The notes under the pieces: generated by a model
Databases searched by the model: none
The model's input: the letters and a program-made list of their open reading frames with translations, nothing else
What the model was told of the DNA's origin: nothing
DNA from: a virus
DNA: 64,000 nt
Strand: one strand, 5' to 3'
Virus record (IMG/VR): IMGVR_UViG_3300028840_002850
Coordinates: 1 to 64,000 of that record
Position numbers and translations under genes: made by a program
In this document: one piece after another, positions 9,938 to 17,010 of the stretch
Position numbering within the stretch: position 1 is the stretch's first letter
Layout of the letters: every line of letters starts with the position of its first letter

Positions 9938-10873
9938 ATGTACTATGGGAAACAGTATGCTGAAAGAATAAAGAGTTTAAAAGCAACTACAAACCTGAGT
10001 CATAGAGGAATCGCAGAAAAGTTAGGTTGTTCACCCCGCACAGTACGGCGATATGCTGAAAGCAGATGTCCGACAGAAAGAAGGCGAAGGGGGAAGATAT
10101 TATTATTTGATATAGAAACTTCTCCGATGGAAGTTTATGTTTGGGGGTTGCACGACAAGCGCAATCAATACATTTCACCGGAGAATGTAATTAAAGATTG
10201 GGCAGTACTGTCGTGGGCGGGGAAGTGGCTGTTTGAATCAGATGTTGTGTCACAGGTTGCCACACCGGAAGAAGCAGAAGCCAGAGACGACGCCAGAATA
10301 CTCAAGGGAATATGGGATTTATTTGAAAAGGCCGATATTATTGTAGCGCACAACGCATTTAACTTTGATGTTAGAAGATTAAATGCACGGTTCATCATTA
10401 ATGATTTCGGTCCCAACACACCTTACAGGGTAATAGACACACTAAAAGAAGCCCGAAAAGTGTTTGATTTTCCAAGCTACAAACTTGACGCGCTGAATGA
10501 AAGATTTGGCTTATCTAAAAAAGTTGAAACAAATTTCAAGTTGTGGGTGCGGTGCATTACGGGTGGCAGGAAAGCATTGCGGGAAATGCAACACTACAAC
10601 AAGTCTGACGTTGTAGCCCTTGAGGAACTATATCTTGCATTGAGGCCGTGGATTAAAAGTCATCCCCCAATGAGCTTGTATCACGATATGATAGATGCCA
10701 TATGCTGCCCGACTTGCGAATCCGAGAAACTCAACTGGAACGGGAACTATACTACACCAGCAGGGAAATACAAATCATTTAGATGTAATAATTGTGGCGC
10801 TATCGGCAGGAGTAGATATTCATGCCTGGAAAAAGACGAAAGGGAGAATCTGGTGATAAGCACCGCGAGATAA
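9938..10873 (+). CDS. HTH / DEDD 3'-5' exonuclease / zinc-ribbon fusion
   Basis: A 311-residue protein with three visible parts. Residues 18-45 form an HTH (LSHRGIAEKLGCSPRTVRRY). Residues 54-235 are an RNase H-like DEDD exonuclease: ExoI-type LLFDIETSP, ExoII-type IIVAHNAFNFDVRR, and a late HYNKSDVVALEEL supplying the final Asp. Residues 258-290 are a zinc ribbon (CCPTCES and RCNNCGA). It lies downstream of the lysis promoter rather than with replication genes. It may be a regulatory or homing-type nuclease; substrate unknown. Confidence 0.6.
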   Translation: MYYGKQYAERIKSLKATTNLSHRGIAEKLGCSPRTVRRYAESRCPTERRRRGKILLFDIETSPMEVYVWGLHDKRNQYISPENVIKDWAVLSWAGKWLFESDVVSQVATPEEAEARDDARILKGIWDLFEKADIIVAHNAFNFDVRRLNARFIINDFGPNTPYRVIDTLKEARKVFDFPSYKLDALNERFGLSKKVETNFKLWVRCITGGRKALREMQHYNKSDVVALEELYLALRPWIKSHPPMSLYHDMIDAICCPTCESEKLNWNGNYTTPAGKYKSFRCNNCGAIGRSRYSCLEKDERENLVISTAR

Positions 10874-10971
10874 ATTACAAGGTATGGAGCTCGCCTAGCG
10901 TTAAATTCCTTAGATGGCGTGTGAAGGATGCTCTTCAGCACCTTTCGGACGCTTACGAAAATAAAGAATGA
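10822..10971 (+). CDS. Hypothetical 49-residue basic protein
   Basis: Overlaps the 3' end of the exonuclease-fusion gene in another frame. It has a good SD (AGGAG, 9 bases before ATG) and its TGA overlaps the next ATG. The sequence is basic and Trp-containing (MPGKRRKGESGDKHREINYK). The SD and tight overlaps on both sides suggest it is a real gene. Function unknown. Confidence 0.45.
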   Translation: MPGKRRKGESGDKHREINYKVWSSPSVKFLRWRVKDALQHLSDAYENKE

Positions 10972-11177
10972 AATATCGAATTGAAGCAATAGAAAAAGAC
11001 GATATTTACACCTTCCTACTCCACCAAAATGGCCCCAAATATTTTAATGTACTCGAAGAAATCTATCGCACCTTGCGAAGCAAATGTAAATATACAGACG
11101 AAACGGGTTCATGGAAAGAGGCATATCAACTTGTAATTGATATTCTAAACGATGCCAATATTGATCTGTATGAATAG
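10968..11177 (+). CDS. Hypothetical 69-residue protein
   Basis: A small acidic alpha-helical protein (KYFNVLEEIYRTLRSKCKY), translationally coupled (ATGA) to the gene before it. It is the last rightward gene before a convergent, hairpin-rich intergenic stretch. No family recognised. Confidence 0.5.
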   Translation: MKYRIEAIEKDDIYTFLLHQNGPKYFNVLEEIYRTLRSKCKYTDETGSWKEAYQLVIDILNDANIDLYE

Positions 11178-11200
11178 CGTACACTTTCCTATAAAGTACA

Positions 11201-11357
11201 AATTTCTTGAACAAGAAATTCCTGCATGTACCGGAGAATAACATTTTTACGGCATAAAATGTGTTTTTTTGCCATTTTATGGTACGAATAAGGTGCTTTT
11301 TGTCGCAAAACTTGACAAAATTACCTGCACTTGTTTGTTTATGCAAACATGGTAATT
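11201..11357. repeat. Cluster of inverted repeats between convergent operons
   Basis: The 268-base gap 11178-11445 has no gene. It holds three inverted repeats: 11201-11220 (AATTTCTTG, AA, CAAGAAATT); 11253-11281 (CATAAAATG / CATTTTATG around a T-rich loop); and a nested pair 11319-11357 (AATTACC / GGTAATT enclosing GTTTG / CAAAC). They may be terminators for the rightward lysis operon, or protein-binding sites. Confidence 0.5.
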
Positions 11358-11361
11358 TAAA

Positions 11362-11400
11362 CAAAAAGGGAGCCCGCAACTTACACGGGCCCCCATCTTA
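11362..11400. terminator. Probable bidirectional terminator
   Basis: A hairpin GGGAGCCCG caacttac ACGGGCCCCC is preceded by an A-rich tract (plus strand), which reads as a U-rich tail on the minus strand. It lies 46 bases past the stop of the leftward lipoprotein gene, where the long leftward operon should end. Confidence 0.5.
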
Positions 11401-11445
11401 TCAACATCCTTTATTTCCTCTATTTTATATAATACCTCCTTTCTG

Positions 11446-12048
11446 TTACGGATTAATGGTTACAACAGGCAGGGAGTTCGGATTAAAGGCAGTTATCCAT
11501 CCGTGCTCAATGGCGAATCGGGCATCGAGTTCGGCTTCCGTCATCCCCGCCTGTTCTTGTAGTTGCAACCACAACGGCAACATTGCCTGGATGAGTTCAA
11601 TAAGTACCAAGAGAGCTTCGCTTATAGCTTGAGATTCATATTGTTCTATTAATCCCGCATCAACCATTGCCTTAACTACAGTCTCTTTAGAAGGCGCTAT
11701 TGCCTGCCTGGTATAAAGGTATCGCTTGACTTCCATAAGAGCAAGGTTGGCCGCATCAATCATTGCGATATTAATGGTTCCGCCAGCAGCAATAGTCTCA
11801 GAAATTGCCCTGATGGGCATATAAGCCGCCACAAGAGCATCCCTTCGTTTATTAAGCATTTCCTTGTGAGTTTCTTGGTCTGCCCATGCTGCTTCAATTA
11901 TGAATTCGTTTACAAGGCGATGATAAGACCCGTCAAAAAACGTAGCCTTGCCCTTCGGTGTTTCTGGATATTGAAGGGTAGCGCATCCAATAATGTTGAC
12001 GAAAAAGCTCAATACTACTAAGTAAATTACGTATTTCTTGATTTTCAT
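11446..12048 (-). CDS. Lipoprotein, possible lysogenic-conversion factor
   Basis: A 200-residue protein with SD AGGAGG and a lipoprotein signal peptide ending in the lipobox IIGC (Cys 22). The mature part is alpha-helical with many Ala, Glu and Ile residues (AISETIAAGGTINIAMIDAA; ALLVLIELIQAMLPLWLQLQ). It is the last gene of the leftward operon, next to a trypsin-like protease. Phage lipoproteins often act in superinfection exclusion, which is inference here. Confidence 0.6.
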   Translation of the reverse strand: MKIKKYVIYLVVLSFFVNIIGCATLQYPETPKGKATFFDGSYHRLVNEFIIEAAWADQETHKEMLNKRRDALVAAYMPIRAISETIAAGGTINIAMIDAANLALMEVKRYLYTRQAIAPSKETVVKAMVDAGLIEQYESQAISEALLVLIELIQAMLPLWLQLQEQAGMTEAELDARFAIEHGWITAFNPNSLPVVTINP

Positions 12049-12061
12049 TCAATACCTCCTG

Positions 12062-13015
12062 TTAAAAGTTAATATTAAAGTACGATTCTATATGTTTCCA
12101 CCGATTGATAACAGTTGTGTTATCCGATCCTGCAAATAGTAAACCTACTATTTTATCGCCAGATACCACGGCACTTCCACTATCCCCCGGTTGGCTCATG
12201 GCACCGGCTAATAGCTGATCTGTAAATACCGCTATTTTGCCATCGTATTGCACTTGAACTACTGCGTTGATCTGCTGGATTTCTCCCGTTGTAAAACCAC
12301 TCGTCCGTCCTGTTTTCTGAACAGGCATTGTAATAAAAGGGTCTTCTATAACACCGTGAATTTTGCCGATTTCAAGAATAGTGTCGTCAATATATTTTTC
12401 GTCTGCCACGTCTGCGATAGCCAAATCTACAAGATTGGCATCAGCATGGGGGACGATGGCAGACATTCTTGTTTTCCTTCCAAAGAACTTTGAGAGCTTA
12501 TTGAAGGAAAACGCCACCGCCTTTGAAAATGGGCAATCGCTATCTTCCCCTAAAAAATGGATAGGAACATAATCTAACAAATACCCAATGCAATCTTGAG
12601 GATATTCGCCCCCGTCGTGGTCGCCTGGTTGAAGAATTGCATCTCCTATGTCAGCCTCATTACTGTTTGCTAGAACGTGGTTGTTAGATAACATTACCTT
12701 TTTGTCACCCAGGCTTACCCAGCATCCGAGAGTTCCCGCCGAAATGTCAACATGGCCGACAGACACACCACCGGGAGCAGGACGATAGCGGTCTGTAAAA
12801 ATATCTAATGCTTTAATCTCTCCTGTTTCCACCACGTCAACACTGGATGATAATACGTGCTGGGGTGATATAAAATGTTTCGGCAGTTTCTTGCGAACAC
12901 CCACGACCGTACATTTTTCGTCAGTCGTTTTGTTCTTCCTGGTTCGTAATCCGTCCCCTACTGACCAAACGTGGGGGTTTTTGTAGATAAGGTCCAATTT
13001 TTCTTTTGTATCCAT
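12062..13015 (-). CDS. Trypsin-like serine protease
   Basis: A 317-residue protein with SD GGAG before ATG. The catalytic triad of a chymotrypsin-fold protease is visible: His in MLSNNHVLA (about residue 113), Asp in NLVDLAIADV (about 195-200) and Ser in SQPGDSGSAVV (about 279). The motif QKTGRTSGFTTG precedes the Ser. No signal peptide, so it is probably cytosolic. It lies in the distal cargo part of the leftward operon, far from structural genes, so it is more likely a conversion or defence protein than a prohead protease. Confidence 0.75.
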   Translation of the reverse strand: MDTKEKLDLIYKNPHVWSVGDGLRTRKNKTTDEKCTVVGVRKKLPKHFISPQHVLSSSVDVVETGEIKALDIFTDRYRPAPGGVSVGHVDISAGTLGCWVSLGDKKVMLSNNHVLANSNEADIGDAILQPGDHDGGEYPQDCIGYLLDYVPIHFLGEDSDCPFSKAVAFSFNKLSKFFGRKTRMSAIVPHADANLVDLAIADVADEKYIDDTILEIGKIHGVIEDPFITMPVQKTGRTSGFTTGEIQQINAVVQVQYDGKIAVFTDQLLAGAMSQPGDSGSAVVSGDKIVGLLFAGSDNTTVINRWKHIESYFNINF

Positions 13016-13078
13016 TTAATCTCCTTTAGTAAGTTTAAACCACCACCCATTTGGACAACATTACCAAACGGTAACAAT

Positions 13079-13117
13079 ATACAATGATTTGTATGAATCT
13101 ATACAAAGCTTTTGTAT
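13079..13117. promoter_or_regulatory. Tandem 22-bp operator-like repeats
   Basis: Two dyads lie exactly 22 bp apart: ATACAA-TGAT-TTGTAT (13079-13094) and ATACAAA-GCT-TTTGTAT (13101-13117). They occupy the intergenic region upstream of the protease gene, a spacing of two helical turns that suits a dimeric repressor. A nearby TTACC-AAAC-GGTAA dyad adds to the cluster. Confidence 0.45.
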
Positions 13118-13134
13118 GGTTTTACTGAACGGTA

Positions 13135-13251
13135 TTATTGTAATTCTGATCTGTAATCAGGTGTTTTTATGCGAAAGGGCATGGTGTTTGGGGGCGACCC
13201 AAACTTAGCTTTTTTAGCGTGTATCCGGCGAGGACCATGCCCTGTGGCCAC
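13135..13251 (-). CDS. Doubtful 38-residue ORF
   Basis: A GTG-initiated frame of 38 codons, basic and rich in Pro (KKAKFGSPPNTMPFRIKTPD). Its 3' end crosses a copy of the gene-junction element, read in the frame giving TPD. No SD is visible and the region also contains an inverted-repeat structure. It is included because it would fill an otherwise empty 250-base gap. Confidence 0.25.
   Translation of the reverse strand: MATGHGPRRIHAKKAKFGSPPNTMPFRIKTPDYRSELQ
13177..13242. repeat. Branched inverted-repeat structure
   Basis: A 9-bp outer stem (GGGCATGGT 13177-13185 with ACCATGCCC 13234-13242) encloses a 7-bp hairpin (GTTTGGG, GGCGA, CCCAAAC; 13186-13204). It is a possible structured RNA or protein site. 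Single stems of this size are expected by chance in 64 kb; only the nesting makes it worth recording. Confidence 0.3.
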
Positions 13252-13271
13252 CTTATTGTAGATAGGTAGCT

Positions 13272-13685
13272 TTACGCTACTGACCTTTTTTCTCTATGTA
13301 ATTTCTTATGACACTTCTGGCACAGCCACTCCACCTCAAGGGGCTTGTTGTAGTCTTCATGGTGTGCGTGGATTATGCCACCACTGCCACATTGAGAACA
13401 AATTCCCGGCTTCTTTATCCTGCCTGTTCGAGTTTTGCTGCTGACAGCCACAAATGCCGCTGCTCGCTTCTTGTGTCTTTCGCGGTAATTGCGAACCCGT
13501 TCAATTTGCCGATCAACATTTTTGCTATAATATTGTCGTGTCATTCTCAGGTTGTTTTCGTGGTCTTCATAATATTTCTCACTTCGACAATCACGACACA
13601 TATAATGTAATCCACCAGGGTTCCCACGATCCTTGTGATATGCACTTTCCGGTTTTTCTTTTTTACATCTGCAACAAGTTTTCAT
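13272..13685 (-). CDS. HNH-type zinc endonuclease
   Basis: A 137-residue protein with an N-terminal zinc ribbon (CCRCKKEKPES ... YMCRDCRSEKYYEDH), a basic linker, and a C-terminal CSQCGSGGIIHAHHEDY ... WLCQKCHKKLH. The latter is the classic HNH/zinc pattern of phage homing or packaging-type endonucleases. It sits alone among small accessory genes, which favours a free-standing homing-like nuclease. Activity is not proven by sequence. Confidence 0.65.
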   Translation of the reverse strand: MKTCCRCKKEKPESAYHKDRGNPGGLHYMCRDCRSEKYYEDHENNLRMTRQYYSKNVDRQIERVRNYRERHKKRAAAFVAVSSKTRTGRIKKPGICSQCGSGGIIHAHHEDYNKPLEVEWLCQKCHKKLHREKRSVA

Positions 13686-13707
13686 TTTCTGATCTACTAT
13701 CTGTTAA

Positions 13708-13836
13708 TCAGTATATTCCAATTGCTCTAAAAATATCTTTCCAGATGTCCATCAAAACACATCCGAATCCATAGCAAACGGGAATTGCAACAAATAAACT
13801 TAAAAATATAACAAGCACTACTATCATTTTTTCCAT
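13708..13836 (-). CDS. Small membrane peptide, 42 residues
   Basis: ATG at 13836, TGA inside a junction element. A single N-terminal transmembrane or uncleaved signal segment (MEKMIVVLVIFLSLFVAIPV) is followed by CYGFGC and an amphipathic end. SD is weak (AGGAAACCAGAACC). Unknown function; one of several tiny membrane peptides in this operon. Confidence 0.45.
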   Translation of the reverse strand: MEKMIVVLVIFLSLFVAIPVCYGFGCVLMDIWKDIFRAIGIY

Positions 13837-13861
13837 GGTTCTGGTTTCCTATCAGTTGTGT

Positions 13862-14098
13862 CTAATTAAAAAGAGATTGAACAAAAGCAAATATTAATAG
13901 ACAAATCATTGCATCGCTAAGTGTGATTTCCGATATAGGCTTTTCCCACATTGACCAATCACCTACCCCGCTAAGAGCCCATAAAAAGATACAAGCAACC
14001 ACAACCACAACCACAATAAGTACTGCTATTATTTTGTATTCTTTAAAAAAGTTCCACATTTTTTTCATAAAATCCTCCAAATCTAATTCTATTCTCAT
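13862..14098 (-). CDS. Two-segment small membrane protein, 78 residues
   Basis: ATG 14098 follows GGAGGGGGTT. A second in-frame ATG at 14068 has an equally good SD (GGAGGATTTT), so two forms of 78 and 68 residues are possible. TM1 is IIAVLIVVVVVVACIFLWAL and TM2 is AMICLLIFAFVQSLF. Unknown function. Confidence 0.5.
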   Translation of the reverse strand: MRIELDLEDFMKKMWNFFKEYKIIAVLIVVVVVVACIFLWALSGVGDWSMWEKPISEITLSDAMICLLIFAFVQSLFN

Positions 14099-14118
14099 AA
14101 CCCCCTCCATCGGCCTTA

Positions 14119-14280
14119 CTACTGGTCAGTTGATTCTGTCTCGTATGTAATTATAAATTTGTTCTTAGTTAAAGCATGGGCCTCTTCATAGCTGTAGGTT
14201 TTGCCCGTTACGGTTTGATGAGTAACATCTATAAATTTGACCCCATTAATCCAAACAATTGTATCCTCATAAGGTGCCAT
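14119..14280 (-). CDS. Hypothetical 53-residue protein
   Basis: Starts ATG 14280 after AAAGGATAAGA and ends STDQ-stop inside a junction element. It has a compact mixed fold with INGVKFIDVTHQTVTGKTYS and ALTKNKFIITYE. It shares its C-terminal TDQ with the gene at 15753 only because both read the same DNA element. No family recognised. Confidence 0.5.
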   Translation of the reverse strand: MAPYEDTIVWINGVKFIDVTHQTVTGKTYSYEEAHALTKNKFIITYETESTDQ

Positions 14281-14320
14281 TCTTATCCTTTCTAATCTGA
14301 CTTCCCATCAGAAGGCTATA

Positions 14321-14344
14321 GTTCGCTATTCTCGAATAGCGAAC
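14321..14344. repeat. 24-bp near-perfect palindrome, copy 1
   Basis: GTTCGCTATTC, TC, GAATAGCGAAC: 11-bp arms. It is flanked on both sides by junction elements and repeated in diverged form at 16590-16611. A hairpin this tight is not expected by chance in 64 kb. It may be an intra-operon terminator, an RNA-processing site or an operator; no U-tract follows. Confidence 0.6.
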
Positions 14345-14349
14345 CTGTA

Positions 14350-14574
14350 CTACTCAGTTGGTTTTGATAATTGTCGCGTTATTTCTTCATTGGTTGCTCT
14401 ACGGTTGCGTTCACATTCTTCGCCATGCCCCCATCCATGAATGAACGCTTCTTTATATAGATATTCGATGGTTGATACTCCAAATTGGGCTTTGTCAGGC
14501 AAACTAAATAATAACCCTTCAATAAAAGACCAATGATTTTCAGCCATCCGTTTTATTCCTTCGTAGTCTATCAT
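14350..14574 (-). CDS. Hypothetical 74-residue protein
   Basis: SD GGAAGG about 8 bases before ATG; ends SKPTE-stop in a junction element. Acidic/aromatic alpha-helical protein with AFIHGWGHGEECERNRRA. Unknown function, early-operon accessory gene. Confidence 0.5.
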   Translation of the reverse strand: MIDYEGIKRMAENHWSFIEGLLFSLPDKAQFGVSTIEYLYKEAFIHGWGHGEECERNRRATNEEITRQLSKPTE

Positions 14575-14602
14575 TCATTTTTCCTTCCGTTCTGATTACT
14601 AC

Positions 14603-15391
14603 TCAGTTGCTCCAAAGTTTGAGTTGTTTGCGTTCATTTTCGATTCTTTTGGCTGCTATCTCGCAATACTTTTCTTCTATTTCTATGCCTATCCAACGTC
14701 TATTTAAGCGCTCACAGGACAGGGGTGTCGTTCCCGAACCGGAAAAAGGGTCAAGCACGACATCATCTGGATAACAAAATAGCAAGATACATCTTCGGGG
14801 CAACTCGACAGGAAATTTAGTCGGGTGACCATTCTTTTTTGTGTCCGGTGAGAAATTCCAGACCTCAAGAGTAAATTCAAGAAACTCTTTTTTTTCCATT
14901 TCTGGCTCAAATTTTTTGGGTTCTTTTTTAAAGTCTGGTTTATAAAATTTACCCCCCTTTCCAGCTATTATAATGTATTCATGTAAACCCCTTAATCCTG
15001 GGGCAGACGGACTTCGCCAACTCCCCCAGGCGGTATTTGACATACAATTTTGCTTATTCCAAACGACAGTACCCATTAGAAACCATTTTTCCCTGATTCG
15101 GGCGGTTATATCCGAATGTATCGGAAAATATGGGTTTCTGCCCAAATCGGCCACATTAATGCACATTCTTCGCCCATCTTTTGCTAAAGAAAAACAACAA
15201 TCCCACACGCAATCGAGCCAATCCAAATAATCATTATATGCCTTAGAATCCTTATAGGAGTCACCATACTCTTTGCCACAATTATACGGTGGTGACGTAA
15301 CTATCAAATCAACCGACCCAAGCTCTGGCATAATCTCAAGACAATCCCCATGATAGAGTTTGCCCAATTCTGTTTCATAATATGGTTTCAA
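14603..15391 (-). CDS. Orphan DNA methyltransferase (N6A/N4C, beta class)
   Basis: A 262-residue protein. Catalytic motif IV TSPPY is in DLIVTSPPYNCGKEYGD (about residues 29-45) and the SAM-binding motif DPFSGSGTTPL lies near residues 217-227, giving the beta-class order of the N6_N4 methylase family. The gap between the motifs holds the target-recognition part. No restriction nuclease gene is adjacent. It probably protects phage DNA or alters its epigenetic state; the target site cannot be read from sequence. It ends LWSN-stop within a junction element. Confidence 0.85.
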   Translation of the reverse strand: MKPYYETELGKLYHGDCLEIMPELGSVDLIVTSPPYNCGKEYGDSYKDSKAYNDYLDWLDCVWDCCFSLAKDGRRMCINVADLGRNPYFPIHSDITARIREKWFLMGTVVWNKQNCMSNTAWGSWRSPSAPGLRGLHEYIIIAGKGGKFYKPDFKKEPKKFEPEMEKKEFLEFTLEVWNFSPDTKKNGHPTKFPVELPRRCILLFCYPDDVVLDPFSGSGTTPLSCERLNRRWIGIEIEEKYCEIAAKRIENERKQLKLWSN

Positions 15392-15397
15392 ATCTAC

Positions 15398-15559
15398 TTA
15401 TCCCATATCAGAAGGTTCTTTTTCAACTTGTTGGAATAAATCTAATAGGTGCTTCAACCCTTTAATAAATGCTTCTTCCCAAGTTGTACTTGGACCTTCG
15501 CCACGATTTTCTTCATGCCATTTAATTTCTTGTTTCGTTATTTCGATTGCCCTTTTCAT
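15398..15559 (-). CDS. Hypothetical 53-residue protein
   Basis: The ATG at 15559 follows GGAGAG; an in-frame ATG 24 bases upstream (15583) lacks an SD. Charged helical protein (EEAFIKGLKHLLDLFQQVEK) ending PSDMG-stop in a junction element. Family unknown. Confidence 0.45.
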   Translation of the reverse strand: MKRAIEITKQEIKWHEENRGEGPSTTWEEAFIKGLKHLLDLFQQVEKEPSDMG

Positions 15560-15582
15560 ACTCTCTCCAAACCTATCGGACA

Positions 15583-15741
15583 TCAGGTGGCTAGTAATTT
15601 TGCGAGGCTATCCAGAAAATTTGTTGCTCCGAATAACGCCAAAATTATCCACCAAAAGCGAGTAAGTTTAGCATCGGAAATAAAACAAAGAACCATCATA
15701 AAGGTAAAGATTGAATGAATAACTATTCCGACGATTGCCAT
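15583..15741 (-). CDS. Small membrane protein, 52 residues
   Basis: Strong SD GGAGG before ATG 15741. Two hydrophobic stretches (MAIVGIVIHSIFTFMMVLCF and FWWIILALFGATNFL) are separated by a short charged loop. It ends LLAT-stop inside a junction element. Unknown function. Confidence 0.5.
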   Translation of the reverse strand: MAIVGIVIHSIFTFMMVLCFISDAKLTRFWWIILALFGATNFLDSLAKLLAT

Positions 15742-15752
15742 TGTTCCTCCTT

Positions 15753-15923
15753 CTACTGGTCAGTTGTCCATAGGCCAAATTCTCTGCCCACTCGATCAAC
15801 TACCTTATTGATGCTTGCCATGCGAACAATCTGTTTGTCGATATTCATTTGGAGTGTGATCCAAATTTCTTCGTCCAGTATTTGTTTCAATCTGTCGGCT
15901 GTTAGTTTCTTTTTTCTTCCCAT
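15753..15923 (-). CDS. Hypothetical 56-residue basic protein
   Basis: ATG 15923 follows a junction element whose GGGAGG would be the SD. N-terminal MGRKKKLTADRLKQILDEEI looks like the start of a DNA-binding helical protein; it ends TTDQ-stop in the next element. Function unknown. Confidence 0.5.
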   Translation of the reverse strand: MGRKKKLTADRLKQILDEEIWITLQMNIDKQIVRMASINKVVDRVGREFGLWTTDQ

Positions 15924-15928
15924 CGGCC

Positions 15929-16153
15929 CTACCTCCCATCAGTTGCTTCTTTTCGACATTGTTCCAGAAATTCAGGGTTTACCTTTTTGTCTGGTACCTT
16001 TATTAGTTTTAGCTGGTAGACTTTTTCGCATTTGGGACAAAACATGGCTTTTGAAAACCAACCATTTGAAACCATCTTGAGATTGTTTCCACACTTACAA
16101 TATGCGTGACTAATGAACGGGGCGGCGTTTATTTCAAAATCATCAAATTTCAT
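15929..16153 (-). CDS. Zinc-ribbon protein, 74 residues
   Basis: Two Cys knuckles, CKCGN and FCPKCEKVYQL, separated by about 19 residues, predict a zinc ribbon. ATG 16153 is preceded by GGGAAG of a junction element (spacing 8). It ends ATDGR-stop in the following element. Probably a small nucleic-acid-binding protein; unassigned. Confidence 0.55.
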   Translation of the reverse strand: MKFDDFEINAAPFISHAYCKCGNNLKMVSNGWFSKAMFCPKCEKVYQLKLIKVPDKKVNPEFLEQCRKEATDGR

Positions 16154-16168
16154 AGTTCTGACTTCCCA

Positions 16169-16351
16169 TCAGTTGCCCCAGAGTTTTAATTGTCCCTTCT
16201 CAGCTTTTTCTAAGGGGCATTTATTTAAACGAACAATCCATTCCTTGGCCTTTTTGCAAAAAACCCCTTCGCGCACTGTAACCTGGCCCGTTGGTTTCAA
16301 ACAGGAATACTGGCAAGGAGCATAATTTATTTTACTGCACGGATATTCCAT
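16169..16351 (-). CDS. Cys-rich small protein, 60 residues
   Basis: Five Cys residues (YPCSK, APCQYSCLK, VFCKK, NKCPLEK) suggest metal binding. Ends LWGN-stop in a junction element, the same tail codons as the methyltransferase (LWSN). Unknown function. Confidence 0.5.
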   Translation of the reverse strand: MEYPCSKINYAPCQYSCLKPTGQVTVREGVFCKKAKEWIVRLNKCPLEKAEKGQLKLWGN

Positions 16352-16357
16352 CTAAGC

Positions 16358-16558
16358 TTACCATCGGTCGGTTGATCTTAATAATTTTGTATGGCGTTCA
16401 AATTCTGATTTAATCGCATCATATAATTCGATTTTTGTATGGAATTCTGGTCCCTCTACCAAAAGACATGATATTGATTCAAAGAAGTCTTTATATATTT
16501 CCGGCTTGCCCTTGGCCCCCTTATATCCATGCCCATAATCATTTAGCATATCATTCAT
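16358..16558 (-). CDS. Hypothetical 66-residue protein
   Basis: A soluble helical protein (KIELYDAIKSEFERHTKLLR) ending STDRW-stop in a junction element. Upstream of it lies the second copy of the palindrome found at 14321. No family recognised. Confidence 0.45.
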   Translation of the reverse strand: MNDMLNDYGHGYKGAKGKPEIYKDFFESISCLLVEGPEFHTKIELYDAIKSEFERHTKLLRSTDRW

Positions 16559-16589
16559 GGTCTATACCCTCCCCGCCGTTTGGCTGTAA

Positions 16590-16611
16590 TTCGCTATTTG
16601 AGAATAGCGAA
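16590..16611. repeat. Palindrome, copy 2
   Basis: TTCGCTATT, TGAG, AATAGCGAA: 9-bp arms matching the palindrome at 14321-14344, together with the flanking GGCTRTA context. It too lies between small genes and next to a junction element, so the two copies form a composite repeat about 2.3 kb apart. Confidence 0.55.
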
Positions 16612-16623
16612 CCCCATTATTAC

Positions 16624-16824
16624 TCATCGGTAGTTATTTTTCATTGCGTTTAATATTAAATCGTGAAGCAAACTTATCCAACCGTCTTTTCGATTATGAC
16701 CCCTAATCATACCACTGGCGATTCTTCTTTCATTAACAAAAACACCATAGGTATAATTGGCAGATTCATTAGTACCCGTACTATCATTATGTATTTTGAT
16801 GATAAGCGTTTTATTACTACTCAG
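16624..16824 (-). CDS. Small protein in a frame without ATG, GTG or TTG start
   Basis: An open frame of 66 codons whose protein (KTLIIKIHNDSTGTNESANY ... RGHNRKDGWISLLHDLIL) looks real and resembles small phage proteins carrying a GHNRxDGW motif. The only initiation-like codon is CTG 16824, overlapping the previous gene's TAG. Either translation starts at CTG by coupling, or the start is altered. Stop TGA lies in a junction element. Confidence 0.45.
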   Translation of the reverse strand: MSSNKTLIIKIHNDSTGTNESANYTYGVFVNERRIASGMIRGHNRKDGWISLLHDLILNAMKNNYR

Positions 16825-16984
16825 ATGTTCGCAATGAGGTCAAAATAGACTTCATCGATTTGGTAATTGTTTCTCGCCGTATCTTTTCGCAACGGTCACA
16901 CCAATATTTTGATTTCGGTCGCAGATTACCGCCGGCATTGTTCTCACATTTATTTTCGTACTGTGCGTATCCTATACATTTCAT
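16817..16984 (-). CDS. Cys-rich zinc-finger-like protein, 55 residues
   Basis: ATG 16984 is favoured (AATAGG 7 bases upstream) over TTG 17002. Cys residues at KCIGY, NKCENN and YWCDRCEKIRRE suggest a zinc site with a basic helix. It ends LRTSE-stop in a junction element. Probable nucleic-acid binder, unassigned. Confidence 0.5.
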   Translation of the reverse strand: MKCIGYAQYENKCENNAGGNLRPKSKYWCDRCEKIRRETITKSMKSILTSLRTSE

Positions 16985-17010
16985 GGATATACCTATTCCC
17001 AATCAGTTGC

